A model generated the notes under the pieces. The model did no database searches. It was not told the DNA's origin and saw nothing but the letters and a program-made list of their open reading frames with translations. This document shows positions 49,166 through 56,744 of a stretch of DNA of 64,000 bases, piece after piece. Numbering within the stretch: position 1 is the first letter of the stretch; each line of letters opens with the position of its first letter. The DNA comes from Candidatus Methanoplasma termitum (GTDB lineage: Archaea > Thermoplasmatota > Thermoplasmata > Methanomassiliicoccales > Methanomethylophilaceae): NCBI RefSeq assembly GCF_000800805.1, contig NZ_CP010070.1, positions 620,001-684,000 of the forward strand, written 5' to 3'. Made by a program: the position numbers and the translations under genes.

Positions 49166-49936
49166 ATGAACAATAGGTTAAAAATACCAGCCCCATTACC
49201 GTCTGATATGGCCGGAGACGAGGATGGAACGGAAGGGATACGGATCAACAAGTTCCTCAGCGAAGCGGGTACCGCATCAAGAAGGGGATCCGATAAGATC
49301 ATCGAAGATGGGAGAGTAACTATCAACGGAAGGACGGCGGTCCTCGGCGATAAAGTATTCGATGACGACAAAGTATGTGTCGACGGCAAAGAAGTAAAGA
49401 GGGTATTGGAGGACATAATCCTCGCATTCTACAAACCTATGGGCGTGACCTCGACTTCCGACAGGAATGATGAGAACAATGTCATTGACTACCTCGGCTA
49501 TCCGAAAAGGATATTCTCCATCGGAAGGCTGGACAAAGATTCCGAAGGGCTCCTCCTTATGACGAACAACGGCGACCTTGCGAACCGAATAATGCGTTCG
49601 AAGAACGAGCACGAGAAAGAATATCTGGTGAAGGTCAACAAGAACCTGACTGCGGAGTTCATCCAAAAGATGTCAAACGGAGTGCTGCTGGATGACGGTA
49701 AGGTGACAAAGAAATGCTTTGTCGAGTCCGAAGGTCCCAGAGAGTTCAGAATAATACTGAAACAGGGATTAAACAGGCAGATAAGAAGGATGTGCGAACA
49801 GCTGGGTTATGAAGTAAAGAATCTGAAACGGATGAGGGTTGTCAACATCACTTTGGGCGACCTTAAGGAAGGGCGCTACAGAGATATTTCGAAAAAAGAA
49901 AGAGAAGAGCTGTACAGACAATTAGGCCTGAAGTAA
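49166..49936 (+). CDS. RsuA/RluB/RluF-family pseudouridine synthase
   Basis: 256 residues. N-terminal S4 RNA-binding domain (IRINKFLSEAGTASRRGSDKIIEDGRVTINGR) followed by the catalytic domain with the active-site Asp in SIGRLDKDSEGLLLMTN and the KEYLVKV and NRQIRRMCEQLGYEVKNLKRMRV blocks. This is a bacterial-type enzyme acting on large- or small-subunit rRNA; archaea normally use TruB/TruD/PUS10-type enzymes, so transfer from bacteria is likely. The RluF or RluB sub-branch is probable but not certain. The N-terminal 25 residues before the S4 domain are extra. Confidence 0.9.
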   Translation: MNNRLKIPAPLPSDMAGDEDGTEGIRINKFLSEAGTASRRGSDKIIEDGRVTINGRTAVLGDKVFDDDKVCVDGKEVKRVLEDIILAFYKPMGVTSTSDRNDENNVIDYLGYPKRIFSIGRLDKDSEGLLLMTNNGDLANRIMRSKNEHEKEYLVKVNKNLTAEFIQKMSNGVLLDDGKVTKKCFVESEGPREFRIILKQGLNRQIRRMCEQLGYEVKNLKRMRVVNITLGDLKEGRYRDISKKEREELYRQLGLK

Positions 49937-50005
49937 AACTTTATTTTCACAAAAATGAAAGGGTTTGAATAGGTTTGAAAAAAAGGGGCGATGCCCCCGG
50001 TTTGT

Positions 50006-51589
50006 TCAGTTCCCTGTTGTGACCTTCTCCATAAGTCCCTGAGAATCTTTGATCTCGGAGTCGGACATCTGGAGTTTGTTCTGTAATTGATACTCAGCGT
50101 GCTGGGACATACAATCCACATGCGCAACCAGTATACCTTCATCCGTTGCGACGAATTTTACCGTGATCGGGGTGCTTCTGTTGACACCTACTGGAAGATC
50201 CATCTCGAATTCTCCGACGCTGTATCCATCTATGAGCTCGATCCTCTTTCCCTCGTCGTTGTCTGATGCCGAGTTCTCGAATATCTCCACCTTGATGGAG
50301 GTCTGCCCGTCTTCGATGGGGTAGTATGTCTTGGTCTGTACGATGGGAAGGACCTTGTTCCTGAAGATAATGTTGGATATCATCTCTTTTCCGTCATCGT
50401 ACTGCGCCTTGATACCGAATGATTTACTCAGAACGTTATGGACGGTGATCTCTCCCTCTTTGGGAACGATCGTCTTTCCTGCAGCAACTGCTGCCGCCAC
50501 CTCGTCCGCGCCTACCCAGTTGTGGGACTTCGAGAATATCGCCGCGCCTTTTGCTATCGATTGGTCCGGATCGAACACCCTGACATTTGCCTCCGGATAT
50601 TTTTTAGAGATGCCGTTCTTTACCTGAGGCATCCTTGAGGAACCTCCTACCAGGATGAGGTCGTCGATGTCTTTCATTGTAAAGTTCTTTGCCGCAAGGA
50701 CCCTGCCTATTATTTCAATTGTGGTCTGCATAAGAGGTGCGGTGGCAGCCTCGAATTCCGCTCTCGTAATTGTATAGACAGCTTTCTTTCCTCCGACCGT
50801 GAGCGTTCCCTTCGTGGACTCTGCGGATGATAACCTCTTCTTGATCGTCTCCGAATCTAGTATCAGTGCCTGTTTCACGTCGTCGTCATCCTCGAGCTCG
50901 CTTCCGTCGATGCCGTTCTCCTCACATACCTTCTGTTTGATCAGCTTAATCAGTACCTGATCCCAGTCCTTTCCTCCGAGGAGTCTTTCTCCGTCGGTGG
51001 CAACCGCAGTGAATGCATTGCCGTTTATATCCAGAATGGTAACATCGAACGTTCCGCCACCCAGGTCATAGATCATGACCCTTTTCTTCTCCCCTCCGCC
51101 TGCGCCGAATCCGAATGCGATCGCTGCTGCGGTAGGCTCGTTGATTATGGTCACTTCCTCGAGGCCGGCGACCTTTCCTGCGGTTTTTGTTGCATCCCTT
51201 TCATTCTGCCCAAAGTATGCGGGACAGGTGATCACCGCTCTCTTTACTTCAACGCCGTGGTTGTCATTGAAATCGTTGATCATTTTCCTGAGTATCGCTG
51301 CGGATAATGTAACGGGAGTATACTTGTCCCCGTCGATGTCCACTTCATAGTCGGTGCCTATCTGTCTCTTTATGGCTGTAACGACCCTTTCCAATGGATA
51401 CATTATCGCCATGTCTTTTGCGGGCGAACCGACTATTATCTCTCCGTTCTCATTGAAAAGTATGACCGAGGGCGTTGTGTCCTCCTGCTCAAAATTTTTC
51501 TCAACTACCGGGTCTCCGTCTTCGTTTATGTACGCAAGGCACGAGTAAGTCGTACCGAGGTCGATTCCGATCACATATTCATTGCTCAT
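50006..51589 (-). CDS. Hsp70 (DnaK-type) lacking the C-terminal lid
   Basis: 527 residues, about 100 shorter than DnaK. The ATPase domain is intact: VIGIDLGTTYSCLAYI, VITCPAYFGQNERDATKTAG, INEPTAAAIAFGFG, YDLGGGTFDVTILD, LVGGSSRMPQV. Then a beta substrate-binding domain (NVLSKSFGI...NKVLPIVQTKTYYPIEDGQTSIKVEIFENSA) with only a short tail in place of the helical lid. Loss of the lid usually means fast, low-affinity client exchange or a specialised partner. Last gene of a five-gene leftward operon; overlaps the GrpE-like gene by 4 bases. It is not the housekeeping dnaK, which should sit with grpE and dnaJ elsewhere. Confidence 0.9.
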   Translation of the reverse strand: MSNEYVIGIDLGTTYSCLAYINEDGDPVVEKNFEQEDTTPSVILFNENGEIIVGSPAKDMAIMYPLERVVTAIKRQIGTDYEVDIDGDKYTPVTLSAAILRKMINDFNDNHGVEVKRAVITCPAYFGQNERDATKTAGKVAGLEEVTIINEPTAAAIAFGFGAGGGEKKRVMIYDLGGGTFDVTILDINGNAFTAVATDGERLLGGKDWDQVLIKLIKQKVCEENGIDGSELEDDDDVKQALILDSETIKKRLSSAESTKGTLTVGGKKAVYTITRAEFEAATAPLMQTTIEIIGRVLAAKNFTMKDIDDLILVGGSSRMPQVKNGISKKYPEANVRVFDPDQSIAKGAAIFSKSHNWVGADEVAAAVAAGKTIVPKEGEITVHNVLSKSFGIKAQYDDGKEMISNIIFRNKVLPIVQTKTYYPIEDGQTSIKVEIFENSASDNDEGKRIELIDGYSVGEFEMDLPVGVNRSTPITVKFVATDEGILVAHVDCMSQHAEYQLQNKLQMSDSEIKDSQGLMEKVTTGN

Positions 51590-52443
51590 TTTTCCTCATC
51601 TCCTTCTGCTTTTCCATTTCCATTTCCAGAATATCTGTAGATCACTACTTTCTCTTTCAAGAGAACGCGTCCTTGGTACACGTACCCGTCCGACACCCTC
51701 TTTGCTATCATACCGTTCATTACTTCATCGCCGGTGGGTATGACATCGACGATTCTTTGGTTCATTGTGTTCAGTTTATCGAACTTGCTGGGCCCGATCT
51801 GCACGCCGCAGTCTATCAGGATATTCTCCATATCAACACCGTACGCTTCGAACGAACTCAGCACATCCTTTGCTGAGAAACTGTCCAGCTTAGTGTTAAT
51901 TCCCGCGCAAAGTTTGAAGAAATCCTCTCTCATTGCAGACAGCTGCTCGAGCATGCCTATGAACTTTCTGTTGGCAAGTTCGGTGTCCCTTCTGCTCACG
52001 ACCGCAGAGTATTCCTTCAGTTGATCTTTTGTTGTTGTGTATTTTCCCAACTCAGATGTCAGATTCTCGATCTTTTTTTCCAGCTCGCAGATCCTATCAT
52101 AGTTTGACGGTTCGGGTCTTTGTATCACACCGGCATTGGATTGTTCAGCTGCGGTGCCGGCTTCTGCGGCGGGAGGCTGCGCCTCCGGCTGCGGAACGCA
52201 TGCCGGGGGGATCACAGACGCGGGAGGCTCCTCTTGTAACGGTTCCTCGGTCACATCTTCGATGACAATTGTCTCTTTTTCGAAAAATAACTCGGCTTCC
52301 TGCGGTCCTTCAGCAATGTACGCTTCTTTCTGAGGCTTTTCTCCCTCGCCAAGCTCACGTTCATCGCCTTTTGTGTCAACGGAACCTGTGACTAGGAAGT
52401 TCTTTAATTTGGCGGTCTTGTTGGATATCTTCTTCTCGGTCAT
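51586..52443 (-). CDS. GrpE-like nucleotide-exchange factor with disordered N-terminus
   Basis: 285 residues. The first 110 are acidic, Pro/Glu/Ala-rich and probably disordered (EEPPASVIPPACVPQPEAQPP); about 110-165 is a coiled coil (RICELEKKIENLTSELGKYTTT); the end has the GrpE beta-domain signature VDVIPTGDEVMNGMIAKRVSDGYVYQGRVLLKEKVVIY. GrpE dimers release ADP from Hsp70; here the partner would be the lid-less Hsp70 downstream or the Hsp70-vWA protein. Divergent enough that a simple search might miss it. Four-base overlaps with both neighbours. Confidence 0.8.
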   Translation of the reverse strand: MTEKKISNKTAKLKNFLVTGSVDTKGDERELGEGEKPQKEAYIAEGPQEAELFFEKETIVIEDVTEEPLQEEPPASVIPPACVPQPEAQPPAAEAGTAAEQSNAGVIQRPEPSNYDRICELEKKIENLTSELGKYTTTKDQLKEYSAVVSRRDTELANRKFIGMLEQLSAMREDFFKLCAGINTKLDSFSAKDVLSSFEAYGVDMENILIDCGVQIGPSKFDKLNTMNQRIVDVIPTGDEVMNGMIAKRVSDGYVYQGRVLLKEKVVIYRYSGNGNGKAEGDEEK

Positions 52444-53708
52444 CTTTTCTTCTCCTCCAGACTCTCACAGTTCAGAAGCCATATGAATGGGTCTTCGACG
52501 CGCATTGGGGATATTCCTCTGGTCAGAACATTTCCCGTAGGGTTGCTGCCGAGTGCCGATACCGCAAAATACGAGTGTTCCTTGAACTCCTTGACGGTCT
52601 GTATAAAACCCTTTGACACTGCTCTGCGCATATATTCCTCGATCTCGGCACTTATCTGTTCAAAATTGGTCCTATCGAACTTTCCTTTCTCTCTCTCAAT
52701 GTTCAGTGATGAGTTGGGGCCGAACAGTATGCTGCTCTCTTCATCATTCTCGGGGGCTTTCATGAGAACATCGGCCTTTGTGAGAACAACCGCCAGCGGT
52801 ATCTGTATCTGTTCTTTCATTCTCATGGAATTGTTCGTTCTTATTATGTTTGTGATATCGGAAAGCATGTTGGCAACGTTTGCTCCGACGGGGGGCTTGT
52901 TGTCCATGCGTATCCTGTTGTTGATGTAAGGTATCTGGAGCGGATCGACAAGGAACACGATGCCTGATGCCCTTGATATGAATGAATTTAGGTTCAGACT
53001 CATCATCTTGTTCGTGGAGTCCATATCCTCCCCGGCAGTGTCGAAGAACGCCAGTGTATACACACGGGGAGAATCCCCGCCCAGGAACCTGAGATAATAT
53101 ATCATCGGCTCCCTTGATTCTCTGCTTTGTTCGAAAGAGAGAGTCGGCGAAAGTTTCCTTCCTTCTTCGAACAGTCTCTTGTAATACATGTCTCTGTACT
53201 TCAGAGTAGTACGGTCGGTGGCGGGACTCATTGTGGCTCCGAACTCCGGAGAGAATGAGTTCCTCAGTTGATTTATCAGCACTGCGATGTAATGGCTTTT
53301 TCCTACACCTTTCGGCCCCAACACTACGAATACGGTACTCCCTTCTTCCTCCGCTCCCTGCGGAATAGGGTTGTGGCAACCCGGACATAGTCTTTTATAG
53401 ACCGGTTTTTTACAAATATCGCATATCCCCGACGCATTCCTTATGATGTGGTACTTCGTTGTCACGGGCGACAGGCCGGCCGGATCTTTCCCGAGGAAGA
53501 TCGAGTTCTCCGGGTCTATCTCCTCGTCTATATTTTTGGATCTGTACTTACGTGCGGTCTTTTCATCAAGTTCCCTCAGGAACATCTTAGTGCATGCCGG
53601 GTTCGTGCACTGATAATGTATGTCTTTCAGATCTACCGAGGCAAAGCAGAAAGGGCATGTGTATTTTGATGAGTGGGGGTGTGTTTCTATTTCCTGTTTC
53701 TTTGCCAT
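52440..53708 (-). CDS. Zinc-ribbon TRAFAC-type GTPase of a chaperone-linked system
   Basis: 422 residues. Two N-terminal zinc ribbons (Cys18, 21, 34, 39 and Cys96, 99, 108, 111), then a P-loop GPKGVGKS (131-138), a switch II-like LAFFDTAGEDM, and an NKxD-like LTKADVLM with a SALGS segment (FAVSALGSNP) like the G5 SAK/L motif. This is the arrangement of Ras-like GTPases of the 'double-GTPase' kind encoded in bacterial conflict and regulatory operons; that family name is from memory. Distantly similar to the membrane GTPase at 46605. Five bases behind the 1006-residue gene and overlapping the GrpE-like gene by 4. Confidence 0.8.
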   Translation of the reverse strand: MAKKQEIETHPHSSKYTCPFCFASVDLKDIHYQCTNPACTKMFLRELDEKTARKYRSKNIDEEIDPENSIFLGKDPAGLSPVTTKYHIIRNASGICDICKKPVYKRLCPGCHNPIPQGAEEEGSTVFVVLGPKGVGKSHYIAVLINQLRNSFSPEFGATMSPATDRTTLKYRDMYYKRLFEEGRKLSPTLSFEQSRESREPMIYYLRFLGGDSPRVYTLAFFDTAGEDMDSTNKMMSLNLNSFISRASGIVFLVDPLQIPYINNRIRMDNKPPVGANVANMLSDITNIIRTNNSMRMKEQIQIPLAVVLTKADVLMKAPENDEESSILFGPNSSLNIEREKGKFDRTNFEQISAEIEEYMRRAVSKGFIQTVKEFKEHSYFAVSALGSNPTGNVLTRGISPMRVEDPFIWLLNCESLEEKKR

Positions 53709-53712
53709 GTTC

Positions 53713-56700
53713 TCATCTCTCCTTGTTAAGCGGGTGTATGAATTTGAACCCGTTATAGTCCTCTTCCTTGGGGAAGAAAAGCCTCGTTTTGTTGATGTCT
53801 ACTTTGTCTTTCACAATGAACGTCACGACCGCCTTCCCAGATGTGAGTGGAATCGGCTTGATGGAGGACCATATCGATTCTCCGTCGTTGATCTTAAGCG
53901 GTATCCCTTCTTTGACTGCCACTGCCGTTATGGGGGGGAGTTCCTTTGCACCATGTTCAACAGTTATGCTGAGCGCGATCTTCGTCCCCATATTCGACTC
54001 TCCTTCGACCGCCATGGAGTACCGGACCTTGCTGGAGGCGCCGGAATAAATATCCAGCGTCATACCGCGGGACGGCATCTTCTCTCCCGAAACATCGTAC
54101 ATGGCATATATCGTGACGACCCTTTTTTTAGAGTTGCCCATGGGTATCCTGACCATCTTGTCTTTGTTGTATCCTTCACGGGTGATCGTTATCCTTTCTG
54201 CATCCATGTCGTCCGGTCCGGTCGCTACGGATGAGTCCTTTATCACGAACACTGCCATTTCCGCACCGTTGGGCCAGGTCATTGTGATGTCGCAGTCGTT
54301 TCCACTCATGGTCTTCAGAACATCTCTGAAGGGTTTCAGATTGGCAACCATGATGTCTTTTCCTCTGACAGCCACCTTTCCGGCCGGTATCATCGGATAA
54401 ATGTACTGCACAGCGCCGTCAGGCAGGAGGAACCTCATTCCGTTCTCGTATGACTCCAGAGGTTGTATCTCTTTCATCCATGCATTGAGGTCATCGACCC
54501 TGACGGTCCTTCCGAACATGTTGACCTTTTTAGGGGAAGAATAGAGCACCACTTTCTCTTTTCCTTTCCATTTTGCCGTGAATGAACCGTCAGCTTTGTT
54601 CCATCTGATCTCCATGTCCCTTACTGGCTCCGGAAGTTTTGTGGTTGTGAATGAGAAAGCATTTCCCATCGATCTCTCGATGCGCCCTTTATTTTTGTAT
54701 TCGGCAACGAAAAGATAGTGGTATTTCACTCCTCCTTTCAACCCATAATCATCGATTACATTGCCGCCATCGTGCATGATCTCTACTTCCTCTCCCGCAC
54801 CGGCCGCAGATGTGCCCTCTTTTCTCCATACACGCACTTTCGAGCTGCCTTTTGGTTTCTCATAGATCAGTCGGAGTCCGCCCTCGATGGGTTCAATACT
54901 TACATTTTCGACCTCTTTAAATACCATTATAGGACCGCATGACGCTGCTTCTCTGGAAAGTATCCCCCACCTTTTCGAATAAATTGAATAATAAACGTCA
55001 ACGCCGGGGTCCATGGTCTTGTCCAGGAAAACGCTTCCGGGTATCTCTGTCAACGGGACAGTATCATCTGTGACCACCGGAAGGGAGTCTTTTCCTCTGA
55101 ATATGCAGAAGGTCATGCCCGTTCTTTCCTCGGGAACCGCGAATTTTATCAGCGCTTTCCCTTCTCTCACCTGAACTGTCGCATCTGCCGGCGATTCAGG
55201 AGGATGCTCCTTCATTTTTGCTTTGGCGACAGGATGGTCCGGGCATATCTCTACCGCCGTCACATACATCATCATGATGTTGCTGTGGTCCTTCGATGCT
55301 GCCGCACGTCCGCAAATGCCGTCCGCTTCGGTTATCTTCTGTACCGCCTCATCGTACTTCCTTTCGATGTCCGGGTTGTTCAATATCTTTGTGAAATCCA
55401 GTTTTGAATCGTCTATTGTGCTCCTGAGTGCATAGAACTTCCTTTGCTTGTAAAGAAGGTCGATAGAGTTGATCAGTTCCGCATACTTTGCTGAAAGGGG
55501 CTTAAGATCATTCTTCATCCCGGGTATTGCCGGATATGTGGAGTATATGCGCTCTATCTTCGCTATGCAGTCAGCAGCCTCATCCACCATCCCATACGAC
55601 ATTGCTATCCTGAACTTCTTCTCGAGGTCCTTCGCTTTATTGAACCCATCCTGGAAATCAAATCCGCATTTTATGCATGCTTTGTTCCCCGATGTCTGCA
55701 CGGTCCCGCACTGGGGGCACTTGGTCTTTATGCTCGCTCCGCAGACCGAGCAGCACATTATATTATCGCCTGTCTCGACAAGAGCATCGCAGTATACGCA
55801 CGTGGTGAGTTTGCTTTCTTTGGATGAGAAGTTCGCGAGATATTTCTTCTTCACGCAGTAATCTTCCAATATGGCAACCGCCATTTGCGGGTCGATGTTG
55901 GTGTTGCGGACAAACTTGTTGATCATATCGTCTATGTATTCTCTTGTGAAGGGTTGGCCGTAATCCTCGTCCATCATCTGCTTTGCAGGGCCGAGTACTC
56001 TCATGCATTTACCGTATTTCACAAGATTAGAAAGCTCATGATCGGAACTGAGAAGGAGTTTGAGCGACCTTAACGTCTGGATGTACGAATCTTGATTGGG
56101 GAGCACTTCTTGTCTTACGGTGCCCACTCTCTTTTCACATGCTTCGAAGGATGCCCTTATCTGAGTTAAAGAACTGCCTTCGTCAAGCGGGCTGATATTT
56201 ATCTCGAGATCTTGGTTCCCGATAAGGTCATTGAGGACGTCCATCGGAGTAAAAGATTGAACATCCTGAAGCGCTTTGAAGGCAGATATCACTTTGTCGC
56301 TGACCACAGGTTTTGCCGAGATGTTCTTGATGCCTGCCAGATTGATCATGTCGTCCTTGCTTACACCGTCCCACTGGAGCTTTTTTATAAAGTTCTCTGC
56401 GGTGCCCGGTAAAAGCATGCGGTTTCCGTCATGGAGTATTATAGAATCCCTGTTCAGCCTTGTTGCCTTGGCTTTGAGTATCTTCTTTCCCGCTTCAAAC
56501 TCTTTGGACCTCAGGACAGGATCCTTCATGACGCGATACATATCGGGCACCATGTCCAACCATGTGCCGATCAGGAACCTGCGGTCAAGATCGTTCTGTT
56601 TATCTTTACTCTCTTTTTTCCACTTGCCCTCTTTGGCGGCGATCTTCTTCTCTATCGCGTCGTAGGTGTACGTACTCTCTTTGAGAGGATTCAGACCTAT

Positions 56701-56733
56701 CAGGCGACAGTAATTCTCTCTGTCCTCGGCCAT
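53713..56733 (-). CDS. Giant multidomain protein: J-like N-terminus, zinc ribbons, helical repeat, Fn3-like modules
   Basis: 1006 residues. About 1-95 resembles a degenerate J/DnaJ-like helical module (YCRLIGLNPLKESTYTYDAIEKKIAAKEGKW...VPDMYRVMKDPVLR) without HPD. A helical region to about 310 is followed by two or three zinc ribbons (CVYC, CCSVCG, CPQCG, CIKCG, about 313-360), then TPR-like helices (360-490). The C-terminal half (about 510-1006) is several beta-sandwich, fibronectin-III-like repeats (VSIEPIEGGLRLIYEKPKGSSKVRVWRKEG). No signal peptide. It most likely bridges the Hsp70s and a client. Second gene of the operon, 11 bases after the Hsp70-vWA gene. Confidence 0.75.
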   Translation of the reverse strand: MAEDRENYCRLIGLNPLKESTYTYDAIEKKIAAKEGKWKKESKDKQNDLDRRFLIGTWLDMVPDMYRVMKDPVLRSKEFEAGKKILKAKATRLNRDSIILHDGNRMLLPGTAENFIKKLQWDGVSKDDMINLAGIKNISAKPVVSDKVISAFKALQDVQSFTPMDVLNDLIGNQDLEINISPLDEGSSLTQIRASFEACEKRVGTVRQEVLPNQDSYIQTLRSLKLLLSSDHELSNLVKYGKCMRVLGPAKQMMDEDYGQPFTREYIDDMINKFVRNTNIDPQMAVAILEDYCVKKKYLANFSSKESKLTTCVYCDALVETGDNIMCCSVCGASIKTKCPQCGTVQTSGNKACIKCGFDFQDGFNKAKDLEKKFRIAMSYGMVDEAADCIAKIERIYSTYPAIPGMKNDLKPLSAKYAELINSIDLLYKQRKFYALRSTIDDSKLDFTKILNNPDIERKYDEAVQKITEADGICGRAAASKDHSNIMMMYVTAVEICPDHPVAKAKMKEHPPESPADATVQVREGKALIKFAVPEERTGMTFCIFRGKDSLPVVTDDTVPLTEIPGSVFLDKTMDPGVDVYYSIYSKRWGILSREAASCGPIMVFKEVENVSIEPIEGGLRLIYEKPKGSSKVRVWRKEGTSAAGAGEEVEIMHDGGNVIDDYGLKGGVKYHYLFVAEYKNKGRIERSMGNAFSFTTTKLPEPVRDMEIRWNKADGSFTAKWKGKEKVVLYSSPKKVNMFGRTVRVDDLNAWMKEIQPLESYENGMRFLLPDGAVQYIYPMIPAGKVAVRGKDIMVANLKPFRDVLKTMSGNDCDITMTWPNGAEMAVFVIKDSSVATGPDDMDAERITITREGYNKDKMVRIPMGNSKKRVVTIYAMYDVSGEKMPSRGMTLDIYSGASSKVRYSMAVEGESNMGTKIALSITVEHGAKELPPITAVAVKEGIPLKINDGESIWSSIKPIPLTSGKAVVTFIVKDKVDINKTRLFFPKEEDYNGFKFIHPLNKER

Positions 56734-56744
56734 CGGTCACATCC

